A stretch of DNA of 64,000 nt from Moraxella oculi (GCF_023336735.1 NZ_JAMBAQ010000001.1:1-64000); one strand, 5' to 3'. Positions 10,500 through 20,382 are shown, counted from the stretch's first letter. Numbers and translations are program-made. Notes: generated by a model not told the origin, from the sequence alone.

Positions 10500-10811
10500 T
10501 ATTGGTGTAAGGTGTGATGCACCGTCATGACGGAAGGTCATTTCAACTGTTTTTTTTGGATTGTCATCACCAAATCAATGTTGTTTAAATATGTCATGAT
10601 GGGTAGGGGTGCAATACATCATTCAAGTCATATCAGCAATCAATTTAACTTGTTATGTTTCATCAATCCTGCACTCATGGCATTAAATGAAAAACTAAGA
10701 AAACAAATCAGCATCAGACGAAATTTGTTCATTGAGAAAATTCACATTCAATGATTGTAACTTGCCACATTTTCGTTTAAAATAAAAAAATTTCATCATG
10801 ACGACAGTAAA
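10500..10811. other. Intergenic region with no supported gene
   Basis: This 312-bp stretch contains a 75-codon open frame (10527-10754) without a ribosome-binding site or recognisable domain, which I do not accept as a gene. There is a perfect 12-base palindrome CCGTCATGACGG at 10522-10533 without a T run. Nothing else is recognised. Confidence 0.55.
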
Positions 10812-11714
10812 ATGAAAATTTTTTTAGCTAGAAATAAAGTTCAAGCAGGTCCATACACACTCGAAGAGGTCAATATCATGCTTTCATCAGGAGCGGTGGT
10901 TCTTGATGATTTGATGTGGCATTCGGGAATGAATGGTTGGCAAAAAATTGGCGATGTTACTGGTGGTCAACTAAGTTACCAGCCAAACACCACCAATTTG
11001 CAGTCAGCCAATCAGTCAGCCCAGCCATCAATTCAGCGTGGTTTTGGCGATAATGTTGAGTTCAAAACACACGCAGATAAGCGTGTGAGTGTTGATGAGT
11101 TGTATGGTCGTCAGCCAATCAACCCAGCCAAACCAAACCCATCAAATTCATTGAATGGTAAGGTTCATCATCCCTCTGAAACTGTGTACGCATCTATCGG
11201 CAGTCGTTTTTTGGCATTGGCAATTAACATGACTTTATTTCTTGTTGCATTCATGCCGTTTATTTCAGGATTGATGAAGTTGAATCCTGATCGTCAGCTG
11301 ATGACCACGGGAAGCTTTGAAGCTCGCATGGCTTATGCTAAAAAGTTGGCTGAGCAGCTTCCAAGCCAGGTAACGACGATGACGCTGTTACTGTTGGGTG
11401 GGTTTTTTATTGTGCAGTTGATGTTAATCGTCATGCGTGGGCAGTCATTTGGCAAGCTGGTTACTGGCATTCGTGTGCTTGATGCAAAAACTGGTCAGTT
11501 ACCTTCTTTGGGTTCTTTACTGGGCATGCGTACGATGTTGCTGGTGGTGATTTATTGGCTGGCGTCTGTTTTGCCGTTTAATATTGCTTTTTTATTGCTG
11601 GGTGTTCATTATTTCATGGCAGCATCTGATCATAAAAAGCAAGGGTGGCACGATAGAATCGCTAAGACGGTGGTTGTCAAAGCATCTCCAGATCAACTTA
11701 ATAAAAAACAGTGA
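10812..11714 (+). CDS. GYF_2-RDD domain membrane protein
   Basis: The N-terminal 50 residues form a GYF_2 (DUF4339) module: [15 protein letters not shown] followed by a conserved Trp pair region ([12 protein letters not shown]). A polar Gln/Asn/Pro-rich linker to about residue 125 follows. The C-terminal half is an RDD domain: [14 protein letters not shown] at the first membrane helix, then [19 protein letters not shown] and a final DRIAKTVVV. The architecture is widespread in proteobacteria, with GYF_2 probably a protein-interaction module, but the function is not established. It overlaps the possible GTG start of ung by 4 bases. Confidence 0.82.
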   Translation: MKIFLARNKVQAGPYTLEEVNIMLSSGAVVLDDLMWHSGMNGWQKIGDVTGGQLSYQPNTTNLQSANQSAQPSIQRGFGDNVEFKTHADKRVSVDELYGRQPINPAKPNPSNSLNGKVHHPSETVYASIGSRFLALAINMTLFLVAFMPFISGLMKLNPDRQLMTTGSFEARMAYAKKLAEQLPSQVTTMTLLLLGGFFIVQLMLIVMRGQSFGKLVTGIRVLDAKTGQLPSLGSLLGMRTMLLVVIYWLASVLPFNIAFLLLGVHYFMAASDHKKQGWHDRIAKTVVVKASPDQLNKKQ

Positions 11715-12457
11715 AAGTGGGAATGATACAGATGGATTTGATGGCAGCATTCACGCCGCAGCAGCTTGCCGTATTGGATAAAGTGCAGTTGCCTGATGAC
11801 TGGAAAATGGCACTATCTGATGTTCTGCTGTCCCCCATAATGGATAATTTGCGTGCGTTTTTGCGGAATGAATATGCACAGGGTAAGACCATTTATCCAC
11901 CCAAGTCATTGATTTTTAATGCTTTGAACACCACCCCATTATCATCGGTAAAAGTCGTCATACTTGGGCAAGACCCTTATCATGGAGCAGGGCAGGCAAT
12001 GGGTTTGTCGTTTAGTGTGCCAAGAATCATTCCCAAACCGCCAAGTCTTCAAAATATCTTAAAAGAACTGGCGAATGATTTAAACATTCCCATATCGCCA
12101 CATGGTGATTTGACACACTGGGCAAATCAAGGCGTTTTGTTGCTCAATGCAACTTTGACGGTGGAAAATGGGCGTGCAGGCAGCCATCAAAATTGTGGCT
12201 GGGAAGAGTTTACAGATGCGGTGATTGATGTCATCAATAAAAAAACCGAACGGACGGTTTTTATCCTATGGGGCAGTTATGCTAAGAAAAAAGGGCGATT
12301 CATTGATGCTTCTCGCCATTTGATTTTAAATGCCAATCACCCATCTCCACTCTCGGCAAATCGTGGTGGTTTTTTTGGCAGTCGACCATTTTCTCAGACT
12401 AATGAATACTTGATAAAATTTGGTAAATCGCCGATTGATTGGGCATTGCCAAAATGA
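11711..12457 (+). CDS. ung: Uracil-DNA glycosylase (family 1)
   Basis: Removes uracil from DNA to start base-excision repair. It shows the water-activating motif [39 protein letters not shown] in the middle, and the minor-groove loop [17 protein letters not shown]. From the GTG that overlaps the upstream stop codon it is 248 aa. ATGs at 11723, 11732 and 11741 are possible starts and give lengths nearer the E. coli 229 aa. Only a weak ribosome-binding site is seen, so coupling to the upstream gene is likely. Confidence 0.95.
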   Translation: MKVGMIQMDLMAAFTPQQLAVLDKVQLPDDWKMALSDVLLSPIMDNLRAFLRNEYAQGKTIYPPKSLIFNALNTTPLSSVKVVILGQDPYHGAGQAMGLSFSVPRIIPKPPSLQNILKELANDLNIPISPHGDLTHWANQGVLLLNATLTVENGRAGSHQNCGWEEFTDAVIDVINKKTERTVFILWGSYAKKKGRFIDASRHLILNANHPSPLSANRGGFFGSRPFSQTNEYLIKFGKSPIDWALPK

Positions 12458-12483
12458 TGTTGATTTAAGATGTTAATTTAATC

Positions 12484-13110
12484 ATGTGTGAGTATTATGA
12501 TCATTTCGACCAGCAAAAGATTCAGACCGATGAAGATTTCTTAAAACACCCATCGAACGATTTGTTTTGTGCTAAAAATAATTTTTTAAAACGCGTAAAC
12601 CAAGTATTCATCAAGTCTGATGAAGAGTTCGATGAGCGTGATGGTCATTTTATGAGCATTGCTCTAGATATGGCAAGGCAAGGTGCCAAACTTGGTGAAG
12701 TTCCTGTTGGGGCGGTGATTGTACAAAATGACCAACTCATCTCACAGGCCTTTAACCGCCCCATTAGTACAAAAAATCCGATCGCTCATGCTGAGATGAA
12801 TGCCATACAGCAAGCGTGTGTCTATTTTGATAACTATCGCTTACCAAAAGACTGTACGCTATATGTTAGCCTGGAGCCCTGCACCATGTGCTTAGGGGCA
12901 ATCGTACACAGTCGTCTTGATAGGGTGGTGTTTGCTGCTATGGAACCAAAATCAGGTTCGGTGATTAGTCAGGAAAATTTTGCAAATAAAGCTTATTTTA
13001 ATCATTATCTGACGATAGAAGGCGGGTTGATGGCGAAGCAGTCTGGGCAATTATTGCAGGATTTTTTTAAACAAAGACGCCGTGCTAAACAATCAAAAAA
13101 TACTCATTAA
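12484..13110 (+). CDS. tadA: tRNA-specific adenosine deaminase
   Basis: Deaminates A34 to inosine in tRNA-Arg(ACG). The deaminase core begins near residue 57 (MSIALDMARQGAKLGEVPVGAVIV). Its zinc and catalytic motifs are HAEMNAI and SLEPCTMCLGAIVHSRL. At 208 aa it is about 40 residues longer than E. coli TadA. The excess is an N-terminal extension rich in Asp, Glu and Lys. An internal ATG at 12652 would remove it, and neither start has a strong ribosome-binding site. Confidence 0.93.
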   Translation: MCEYYDHFDQQKIQTDEDFLKHPSNDLFCAKNNFLKRVNQVFIKSDEEFDERDGHFMSIALDMARQGAKLGEVPVGAVIVQNDQLISQAFNRPISTKNPIAHAEMNAIQQACVYFDNYRLPKDCTLYVSLEPCTMCLGAIVHSRLDRVVFAAMEPKSGSVISQENFANKAYFNHYLTIEGGLMAKQSGQLLQDFFKQRRRAKQSKNTH

Positions 13111-13136
13111 ATAATAGCGATTAAAAGAGATGGTGT

Positions 13137-13823
13137 ATGACAGCTTTTATTATTACGATTGATGGTCCATCTGGTGCAGGCAAGGGGACGGTGGCATATC
13201 GATTGGCTGAGCATTTTGGTTTTGAGCTATTAGACAGTGGTGCGTTGTATCGCATCGTTGGGTTGGTTGCTTACCAAAATGGTTTATTGGATCATGAAAA
13301 AATTGATGAGAACGCAGTGGCGGAGTTGATCGACTCTTTGAGCTTGTCTTTTTGTCTAAATCATGACACAAAAACGGTGGAAATTCTCATCAATGATCGG
13401 TATTTGATTGATGACATTCGTAATGAAACTGTGGGTGGATATGCCTCTAAAGTGGCGGTCTTGCCAAAAGTGCGTACAGCCTTATTATCTTTACAAAAAG
13501 ATATGGCAAAGGGCAAAACGGGACTTGTTGCAGATGGTCGAGACATGGGAACAGTGATTTTTCCTAAGGCAAATGCCAAAGTGTTTTTGACGGCAAGTGC
13601 TAAAGCTCGGGCCGATAGAAGGGTATTGCAACTGCACAATGCTGGCAAGCATGCTGATTACGATGTCATTTTGGCAGAGATTATCGCTCGTGATGAAAGA
13701 GATGAAAATCGCTTGGCTGCTCCAAGTCGTCCTGCTGATGATGCCTTAGTGATTGACAGTTCGGACAAATCGGCAGATGAAGTGTTTGCCACGGTGTTGG
13801 ATTTTGTTAACTCTCAGCGATGA
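13137..13823 (+). CDS. cmk: Cytidylate kinase
   Basis: Phosphorylates CMP and dCMP to the diphosphates. The 228-aa protein has the P-loop IDGPSGAGKGTVA at residues 8-20, the LLDSGALYR acceptor region, VADGRDMGTVIFP, and the lid motif RDERDENRLAAP. The cmk-rpsA-ihfB order is the same as in E. coli. About 220 bp separates it from rpsA, which has its own promoter. Confidence 0.96.
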   Translation: MTAFIITIDGPSGAGKGTVAYRLAEHFGFELLDSGALYRIVGLVAYQNGLLDHEKIDENAVAELIDSLSLSFCLNHDTKTVEILINDRYLIDDIRNETVGGYASKVAVLPKVRTALLSLQKDMAKGKTGLVADGRDMGTVIFPKANAKVFLTASAKARADRRVLQLHNAGKHADYDVILAEIIARDERDENRLAAPSRPADDALVIDSSDKSADEVFATVLDFVNSQR

Positions 13824-13896
13824 TTGGGTGGTTAATCTTGGCATGCTGTATGTGTGGCAACACTCACCTCAGTCCCATTTAAAGGGGTGGTATAAA

Positions 13897-13929
13897 ACAC
13901 TATCCATCTTATCAATAGTGTGATATAAT
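13897..13929 (+). promoter_or_regulatory. Putative rpsA promoter with an operator-like inverted repeat
   Basis: A perfect TATAAT (13924-13929) lies about 118 bp upstream of rpsA, with a poor -35 (TATCCA, 13901-13906). The inverted repeat ACACTAT...ATAGTGT (13897-13903 and 13915-13921) spans the -35 to -10 spacer. That is a position where a bound protein could block RNA polymerase. Confidence 0.5.
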
Positions 13930-14046
13930 TGGTAAAATTTTATCTACTGTGTTGTTATTAAGCTTAAAAACCAGCATTTCTTAATGATGCACATCACTTG
14001 AACCGTACTGAGCTGGCAGACTACGGCTAATTTTAAGGTATTACTA

Positions 14047-15720
14047 ATGAATTTATCATTTGCTGAACTGTTTGAACAAAGCAACGCCAATGAAATTAAG
14101 GTTGAGATTGGTGCTGTCATTTCTGGCACTGTTGTTGCCATCGACAATGAGCGCATCACTGTTGATACTGGCCTTAAATCAGAAGGTTTTATCGCTCGTT
14201 CTGAATTCTTGAACGAAGCTGGTGAGCTGGAAGTTGCTATTGGCGATACAGTTGATGTTGTTGTTGAGAAAGTTGACAACGGCATGGGCGAAACCGTTCT
14301 TTCTCGTGAAAAAGCGAAGCGTGAAGAAAGCTGGCGTGCGCTTGAACAGCTTCATGAAAATGACGAAATCGTTACTGGTCTTATCTCTTCTAAAGTTAAA
14401 GGTGGCTTTACTGTTGAGATTGGTTCTGTGCGTGCATTCCTACCAGGTTCATTAGTAGATGTGCGTCCAGTACGCGAGACGACTCACCTAGAAGGTAAAG
14501 AGCTTGAGTTTAAAGTCATTAAGATTGATAAACAACGCAATAACATCGTTGTGTCTCGTCGTGCTGTGATGGAAGCTGAAAACTCAGCTGAGCGTGATGA
14601 GTTGCTTGCTAAGCTAGAAGAAGGCATGGAAGTTAATGGTATCGTTAAGAACCTAACTGACTATGGTGCATTCGTTGATTTGGGCGGTATTGACGGCCTA
14701 TTACATATCACTGACATGGCATGGAAGCGTATCAAGCATCCGTCAGAAGCGGTGGAAGTTGGTCAAGATCTGAAAGTTAAAGTATTGAAGTTTGACCGTG
14801 AACGCAACCGTGTTTCTCTGGGTTTAAAACAGCTTGGTTCTGACCCATGGGGCGAGGTTGAGAAGACTTATCCAGTGGGTACAATCACCAAAGCTCGTGT
14901 GACCAACCTAACAGATTATGGCTGCTTTGCTGAAATCGCAGAAGGTATCGAAGGTTTGGTGCATGTGTCTGAGATGGATCACACCAATAAGAACATTCAC
15001 CCATCGAAAGTTGTTCAGGTAGGCGATGAAGTAGATGTGATGGTTCTTGAGATTGACTGTGAGCGTCGTCGCATCAGCTTGGGTATTAAGCAAACCATGC
15101 CAAACCCATGGGAAGAGTTTGATAAAAACCATGCCAAAGGTGATAAAATCTCTGGTACCATTAAGTCAATCACTGACTTTGGTCTATTCATCGGTTTAGA
15201 AGGTGGCATTGATGGCTTGGTACATCTTTCTGACATCTCTTGGACAGAGTCTGGGGAAGAGGCCATCCGTAACTACACCAAAGGCGATACTGTAGAAGCT
15301 GTGGTATTGCAAGTAGATGCAGAAGCCAATCGCATCAGCTTAGGTATCAAGCAGTTGAATTCTGATCCATTTAACGAATATTTATTGGCAAACGACCGTG
15401 GTGCCATCGTTAAAGGCACAGTAAAAGAAGTGGACGCTAAAGGTGCTGTCATTACTTTGGCTGATAAAGTAGAAGGTTATTTGGCTGCTGCTGACATTGC
15501 TCGTGAGCGTACTGAAGATGCTTCTAAAGTACTGAACATTGGCGATGAAGTGGAAGCTAAAATTGTTCGTGTTGACCGTAAATCTCGTAGCATCACTTTG
15601 TCAGTGAAGGCAAAAGATGAAGCTGATGAGCGTCAAGCAATCAAAGAACTGTCAAACGCTGCGGCTGAAAATCAACCTAAGACTTTAGGTGATATCTTTG
15701 CAGATCAGCTAAAAGGCTAA
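14047..15720 (+). CDS. rpsA: 30S ribosomal protein S1
   Basis: The largest ribosomal protein; it binds mRNA and docks leaderless or structured messages on the 30S subunit. At 557 aa it equals the E. coli length. It contains six S1 OB-fold repeats, seen as recurring G-x-V-x-x-(I/L)-(T/D)-D-(Y/F)-G-x-F and GLVH(V/L)S(E/D) motifs between residues 20 and 530. The start ATG is preceded by AAGG. It follows cmk and precedes ihfB. Confidence 0.97.
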   Translation: MNLSFAELFEQSNANEIKVEIGAVISGTVVAIDNERITVDTGLKSEGFIARSEFLNEAGELEVAIGDTVDVVVEKVDNGMGETVLSREKAKREESWRALEQLHENDEIVTGLISSKVKGGFTVEIGSVRAFLPGSLVDVRPVRETTHLEGKELEFKVIKIDKQRNNIVVSRRAVMEAENSAERDELLAKLEEGMEVNGIVKNLTDYGAFVDLGGIDGLLHITDMAWKRIKHPSEAVEVGQDLKVKVLKFDRERNRVSLGLKQLGSDPWGEVEKTYPVGTITKARVTNLTDYGCFAEIAEGIEGLVHVSEMDHTNKNIHPSKVVQVGDEVDVMVLEIDCERRRISLGIKQTMPNPWEEFDKNHAKGDKISGTIKSITDFGLFIGLEGGIDGLVHLSDISWTESGEEAIRNYTKGDTVEAVVLQVDAEANRISLGIKQLNSDPFNEYLLANDRGAIVKGTVKEVDAKGAVITLADKVEGYLAAADIARERTEDASKVLNIGDEVEAKIVRVDRKSRSITLSVKAKDEADERQAIKELSNAAAENQPKTLGDIFADQLKG

Positions 15721-15732
15721 TCTTTCATTGAG

Positions 15733-15772
15733 ACATGAAAAAAGGGCGGTATATTTCCGCTCTTTTTCATGT
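15733..15772 (+). terminator. Rho-independent terminator of rpsA
   Basis: ACATGAAAAA...GGGCGG pairs with CCGCTCTTTTTCATGT across a short loop (TATATTT). The run of T lies in the 3' arm, so the hairpin could work in both directions. Confidence 0.82.
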
Positions 15773-15992
15773 TTATACAGAATGCTGTATCGCTACTGTA
15801 TAAGTTTTTCACATCTGTTATAAAAAATTTTATAAACTATGGTAAAATATGCGATGAATTGATGAAAGTTGGTAAAAGCTCATTTATTCATACCGAATTT
15901 TTTTACCATCATCATTATTAATACAAAGCGAAAAATACATTGTATGCTTTTTATGAAAGATATGGTATCTTTATCAGCTTAAGGTGAGACAT

Positions 15993-16292
15993 ATGCATCA
16001 AGCGATTAATAAATCCGATTTGATTTCAAACTTGGCGTCAGCATGTGATGGCATTGAAGAGACTGTTGTCGATCGGGCGGTGCGTGAAATTATTGGGCTG
16101 ATGGTCGATTGCTTGACATATGATGGGCGTGTGGAGGTGCGTGGATTTGGTAGTTTTTGCCTACATCATCGTAATGCCAGAAGTGCTCGCAATCCGCGTA
16201 CGGGAGAGTCTGTTGTTGTCAAGGCGAAGGCGGTGCCACACTTTAAGCCAGGCAAAGCTTTAAGAGAGGCTGTCAATGCCATCAATGATTGA
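15993..16292 (+). CDS. ihfB: Integration host factor beta subunit
   Basis: A DNA-bending nucleoid protein that pairs with IhfA and takes part in recombination, replication and sigma-54 promoter architecture. The 99-aa protein shows NKSDLISNLAS at the N-terminus and the DNA-binding arm GFGSFCLHHRNARSARNPRTGE. Arm-tip Pro is present in RNPRTG. A GTG at 15984 is also open, but the ATG at 15993 is correctly spaced from an AAGGTGA ribosome-binding site. Confidence 0.95.
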   Translation: MHQAINKSDLISNLASACDGIEETVVDRAVREIIGLMVDCLTYDGRVEVRGFGSFCLHHRNARSARNPRTGESVVVKAKAVPHFKPGKALREAVNAIND

Positions 16293-16344
16293 GCATTCAT
16301 TCGCATAGAGTATTATTGTAAATTTAAGTCAATTAGAGAAAGTC

Positions 16345-16713
16345 ATGCACATTGTTTTAATTGTTTTACTGGCCGCTGTCTGTGCCTATGCCATTGGCTT
16401 GGTGTTGATTAACAACCGAGAAGTGGCGGTGAATCTGATATTTTCTGATGTACCAGCAATGAACTTGGGTTTGTTGCTTATCATTACCATTGCTTTAGGA
16501 TTGGTATTGGGTATGTTGCTGGCACTTTTGGTATTCAGAGTTTTTCAAAATAAATGGGAAATCAGTCGTTTGAGTAAAGAGTTGAAGCTGACTCAATCCC
16601 AATTGACGGAAGCTAATATTAAACTTGCTCAGCAAGCAGAATCCCTTGCAGCACAAACTGTGGTGGTAGAGACTGTTACTCCAAATCATCTACAAAACAC
16701 ATTAAGAGATTGA
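16345..16713 (+). CDS. lapA: LapA-family inner-membrane protein (DUF1049)
   Basis: In E. coli, LapA works with LapB to couple LPS synthesis to transport and to FtsH-controlled LpxC turnover. This 122-aa protein has two membrane helices (residues 3-22 and about 42-68) flanking the conserved [26 protein letters not shown] segment. A cytoplasmic coiled-coil tail ([21 protein letters not shown]) follows. The ihfB-lapA order is as in E. coli, but the lapB gene that normally lies between lapA and pyrF is absent here. Confidence 0.85.
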   Translation: MHIVLIVLLAAVCAYAIGLVLINNREVAVNLIFSDVPAMNLGLLLIITIALGLVLGMLLALLVFRVFQNKWEISRLSKELKLTQSQLTEANIKLAQQAESLAAQTVVVETVTPNHLQNTLRD

Positions 16714-17402
16714 TGATGAATTCTCCAATCATTGTTGCGGTAGACAGGCATGATTTATCATCAGCATTGGCATTGGCGGATTTGTTAGATCCTAGCTTAT
16801 GCCGTTTGAAGGTTGGTAAAGAGTTATTTACTGCCTGTGGAAATCAGGTCATTAAAGCATTTCATGACCGTGGATTTGAGGTGTTTTTGGATTTAAAATT
16901 CCATGACATACCTAATACCACTGCCCAAGCGGTGTTATCGGCTGCTGATATGGGTGTGTGGATGACAAACATACATGCCAGCGTTGGCTCTGATACAATG
17001 CGTTTGTGTAAGCAAAGACTCTTGGACGCAGGGTATGACACGCTATTGATTGCTGTTACGGTACTGACCTCAATGAAAGATGCTAATTTGCGTGAGCTTG
17101 GTATCATGCGTACAGCAAAAGAGCAAGTCTTGCACTTGGCAAATTTGACCAAGCAGGCAGGACTTGATGGCGTGGTGTGTTCCGCTCAAGAAGCCAAAGA
17201 GCTAAAAGTAGCACTGGGTGCGGATTTTAAATTAATTACTCCAGGTATTCGCTTAGTGGACGATGGTGCGGATGATCAACAGAGGGTTTGCACACCAAAA
17301 GAAGCACTGTCGAATGGTTCAGATTATTTGGTGATTGGTCGCCCCATCACGACCGCTACTGATCCGAAAGAAAAGTTGCAGCTGATTTTGGCACAGAGAT
17401 AG
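16713..17402 (+). CDS. pyrF: Orotidine 5'-phosphate decarboxylase
   Basis: Catalyses the last step of UMP synthesis. The 229-aa TIM-barrel protein shows IVAVDRHD at strand 1, the catalytic [14 protein letters not shown], and the phosphate-binding [25 protein letters not shown] with VIGRPITTA near the C-terminus. The ATG overlaps the lapA stop codon (TGATG), so the two are translationally coupled. A second ATG follows immediately. Confidence 0.96.
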   Translation: MMNSPIIVAVDRHDLSSALALADLLDPSLCRLKVGKELFTACGNQVIKAFHDRGFEVFLDLKFHDIPNTTAQAVLSAADMGVWMTNIHASVGSDTMRLCKQRLLDAGYDTLLIAVTVLTSMKDANLRELGIMRTAKEQVLHLANLTKQAGLDGVVCSAQEAKELKVALGADFKLITPGIRLVDDGADDQQRVCTPKEALSNGSDYLVIGRPITTATDPKEKLQLILAQR

Positions 17403-17422
17403 GCTTGTTTGATGATTTTAAG

Positions 17423-17455
17423 AAACCTTGCAAGATGACTTGCGGGGTTTTATTC
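17423..17455 (+). terminator. Rho-independent terminator after pyrF
   Basis: AAACCTTGCAAG (17423-17434) pairs with CTTGCGGGGTTT (17439-17450), 12 bp including two G-U pairs, with a 4-base ATGA loop. A short T-rich tail follows. It separates the core operon from the restriction-modification locus. Confidence 0.8.
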
Positions 17456-17610
17456 ATATAAGTTAAAAATAGTTTCTATTGCTTGATTGTTATGAGATGG
17501 TTGGGTTGGTGCCATTTTTAGATATGATGGATTGTGCGTTGTACAATATAAAAGAGCCAATATATGAGTCATAAATTATTTTATTAAAGATGAATTATTA
17601 GGGTAAAAAT

Positions 17611-19645
17611 ATGCAAACTTTAGCGTGGAAATTAGAAGATGATGTCAATGACTATGTCAAAAGCCAATTAGAAAAATTAGGACTAAAAAAACTCACCGAT
17701 TATAATGTTGAAAGCAGTATGTCGGACTGTCTAAAAGAAGCCCTAAAAGGCTCAGCCAAAACTGCCAATAAAACCAATTTTGGCAAGCCTGATTTTCATC
17801 TTGAAAAATACAAACCAAAAGATAAAATTATCCCTGTTATTATTGAAAATAAATTATCCATAAAAGCTCGTTAGCGAAAACAAAGACGGCGTAAAATTTG
17901 ATGACAAATCCATTGCCAATTTTGCGGTCAATGGGGCGTTGTATTATGCTCGTAACATCATTGCCAGCCATAAATACGATGAAGTGATTCCCATTGGTTG
18001 TGCTGGCGATAATTATAATAATGTCAAAATACAAGTGTATTATGTCTTTGGTAGTGGCGAAAATGCGTTTAAGTTAATAGAAACTTGCACTGCATTTGAC
18101 TTTTTGGAAAATCAAAAAGCCTTTGGTGAGTTTTATAAAAATGCGGTTTTGACAGAAGATGACAAGCACCGCATTTTAATCAATAGCCAAGTGGTATTAA
18201 AATCTTATGCCAAAGCTTTAAATAAACTCATGCACAATCACAATATTACCGCCCCACAGCGTGTGCTGTATGTTTCTGGAATGCTCCTTGCCATGCAGGA
18301 CACCAAAGACAGCAATCGCAATATCATTGACGGATTAACGCCTAATGATTTAAAAGGATTTCAAACCGCCAATAAAAGAGATGGCATATTGATTTTTAAT
18401 CAAATCAATGAATTTTTGACTTATAAACAAATCAATGAAAACAAAAAATCATTGATGTTAGCAAGTTTTAATGAAATTGCCAAAGACAGTCAAAGGGACG
18501 AACCTATCAAAAACGACAAGGCAGTTAGCAATCTTTTGCAAGAAGAAGCAAGCCCCACCAAACAAATATTTAGCTTTATTTATGAATATATCTATAAATC
18601 CATTGACGGACTTGCAGGGCATATTGATATTATGGGCGAGATGTATTCAGAATTTTTAAAATATGCCTTGGGAGACGGTAAAGAAATTGGCATTGTGCTA
18701 ACACCGCCTTATGTTACCAAAATGATGGCACAAATACTAAATATCGGTATTGATAATAAAGTAATGGATTTAGCCACAGGTTCGGCAGGATTTTTAATCT
18801 CGGCAATGGAGCTTATGATAGAACAAGCCGAAACCAAATACGGCAAAAATACCACCAACGCCAATGAACTGATTGCAAAAATCAAGACAGAGCAATTATT
18901 GGGCATAGAGTTAAACGCTGAGATGTACACGCTTGCTACCACCAATATGATATTGCGTGGCGACGGTTCTAGCAAGATAGAAAAAGGCAGTGCATTTAAT
19001 CGTCCACCAGAGCTGTTTAGTGCGTTTAATGCCGACCGTGTTTTATTAAATCCGCCATTTAGTTATGATGAAAACGGTATGCCCTTTATCGCTTATGGGC
19101 TTGATAAAATGCAAAAAGGCGGACTGGGGGCGATTATTATTCAAGACAGTGCAGGTAGTGGTAAGGCGATTAAATCCAATACCGATATTTTATCCAAACA
19201 CACCTTAATTGCCAGTATCAAAATGCCTACTGATTTATTTCAACCAATGGCAGGCGTGCAAACTTCTATTTATATCTTTAAAGCCCATACACCGCACGAT
19301 AGTGATGTGCCTGTTAAGTTTATTGATTTTAGAAATGACGGCTACAAACGCACCGAAAGAAGCTTGCAAGAAATTGACAATCCGACACAGCGTTATCAAG
19401 ATATTATTAAAATCTATAAAGCAGGCAAAAACGCCAAGGTTGATGATAAACTTTGGGATTTGGACGATATTTATATAGAAAGCTGTATTACTTGAAATGG
19501 CAATGACTGGAATTTTGACCAACACAAAAAGATAGACACCAAACCCACGCTTGCCGATTTTAAAAAGACGGTGGCAGATTATTTGAGTTGGGAAGTGTCG
19601 CAAATATTGCAAAATCAAAAAGACGATGATTTGGGAAAGGTCTAA
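17611..19645 (+). pseudogene. BcgI-like restriction-modification subunit A: fused PD-(D/E)XK nuclease and N6-adenine methylase, frame broken twice
   Basis: Conceptual translation gives one protein of about 678 residues. The first 87 codons hold a nuclease-like motif: PD at residues 60-61 and E79-N-K81 in VIIENK, fitting PD-(D/E)XK. The methylase part follows, with motif I DLATGSAGF (near 18765), TPPYVTKMMAQIL upstream of it, and the catalytic NPPFSYDENGMPF (near 19050). The frame shifts by +1 around the A4 run near 17860; deleting one A restores it. An in-frame TGA interrupts at 19493-19495, after which about 49 codons continue in the same frame to 19645. A nuclease-methylase fusion with a separate specificity gene downstream is the BcgI (type IIB) arrangement. 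A diverged type I HsdM is less likely because of the nuclease motif and the lack of hsdR. Confidence 0.72.
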
Positions 19646-19662
19646 CCCCTGCTTTACAAAAA

Positions 19663-20382
19663 TTGGAAAATGAATTTTTGAAAAGTGGGGGAGAGTGGAA
19701 AGAGTTCTTGATTGGAGATATTTTTAACATTAATACGCCAAAAAAGAAATTTGATGCCAACAAAATTACTTTTGGTGGCGATTATCCTTATGTTGCTCGT
19801 GGCGATAAAAATAACGGCATTCGTGGTTATACAAACGAAGATACTAAATATTTAAACAATGGCAGTACGATTAGTTTTGGTCAAGATACCGCAACAATGT
19901 TTTATCAAGAAAATGCGTATTTTACAGGCGATAAAATAAAAGTGTTTTCACTTAAAAACGGCAAATTGAATAAACTAAATAGCCAATTTTTAATATCCGC
20001 AATGAAAAAATCTTTTGGTTTATTTAGTTGGGGAAGTAGTAGTTTTAGTGAAGGGAGTTTAAAACAATCAAAAATTCAATTACCAATAATAAATAGTGAA
20101 CTGGCTTTTGACTATATGGAAAACTATATGCGGGAGCTACAAAAAGAAAGGCTGCGGGAGCTACAAAAAGAAAGGCTGCGGGAGCTACAAAAAGAAAGGC
20201 TGCGGGAGCTACAAAAAGAAAGGCTGCGGGAGCTACAAAAAGAAAGGCTGCGGGAGCTACAAAAAGAAAGGCTGCGGGAGCTACAAAAAGAAAGGCTGCG
20301 GGAGCTACAATTGTACCTTGATATTACAGGTTTTTCAAGCTATGAATTGACAGATGACGAATTAAAAGCTCTGGGGGGGTGA
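19663..20382 (+). CDS. Specificity (S) subunit, first half: target-recognition domain 1 and repeat helix
   Basis: Together with subunit A, an S subunit chooses the DNA sequence. The first domain opens with [15 protein letters not shown] (residues 9-23), the usual start of a type I-like target-recognition domain, and runs to about residue 155. Seven and a half copies of the octapeptide RELQKERL then form a highly charged, surely helical spacer. The tail [14 protein letters not shown] leads into a G7 tract, where the frame ends in TGA. No ATG start is available; TTG at 19663 is the only candidate, 17 bases after subunit A ends. With one G fewer the frame would continue into the next entry as a two-domain protein of about 420 aa. 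Confidence 0.72.
   Translation: MENEFLKSGGEWKEFLIGDIFNINTPKKKFDANKITFGGDYPYVARGDKNNGIRGYTNEDTKYLNNGSTISFGQDTATMFYQENAYFTGDKIKVFSLKNGKLNKLNSQFLISAMKKSFGLFSWGSSSFSEGSLKQSKIQLPIINSELAFDYMENYMRELQKERLRELQKERLRELQKERLRELQKERLRELQKERLRELQKERLRELQKERLRELQLYLDITGFSSYELTDDELKALGG
20131..20310 (+). repeat. 24-bp tandem repeat, 7.5 perfect copies, coding (RELQKERL)n
   Basis: Seven identical 24-bp units begin at 20131, 20155, 20179, 20203, 20227, 20251 and 20275, and a half unit runs 20299-20310. The unit begins CGGGAGCTAC. Since 24 is divisible by 3, gain or loss of units changes the length of the helix between the two recognition domains without changing the frame. The perfect identity points to recent expansion or ongoing slippage. 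Confidence 0.97.
20373..20379 (+). repeat. Poly-G tract (G7) at the junction of the two S-subunit halves
   Basis: CTC-T-GGGGGGG-TGA: at seven G the upstream frame stops in TGA (20380-20382). At six G it reads on as [18 protein letters not shown] into the second recognition domain. Mononucleotide G runs in coding DNA are classical slippage sites in related mucosal bacteria. Confidence 0.85.

Noticed and set aside
10527-10754. 75-codon open frame after the MFS gene
   Set aside because: No ribosome-binding site, no domain, ordinary length for a chance frame in AT-rich DNA.
20131-20310. Possible CRISPR array
   Set aside because: The units are contiguous without spacers and lie within a coding frame.
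20096-20350. Alternative-frame 84-aa Lys/Gly-rich repeat protein (CGSYKKKG)n
   Set aside because: It is only the tandem repeat read in another frame. The S-subunit frame has homologous domains on both sides.
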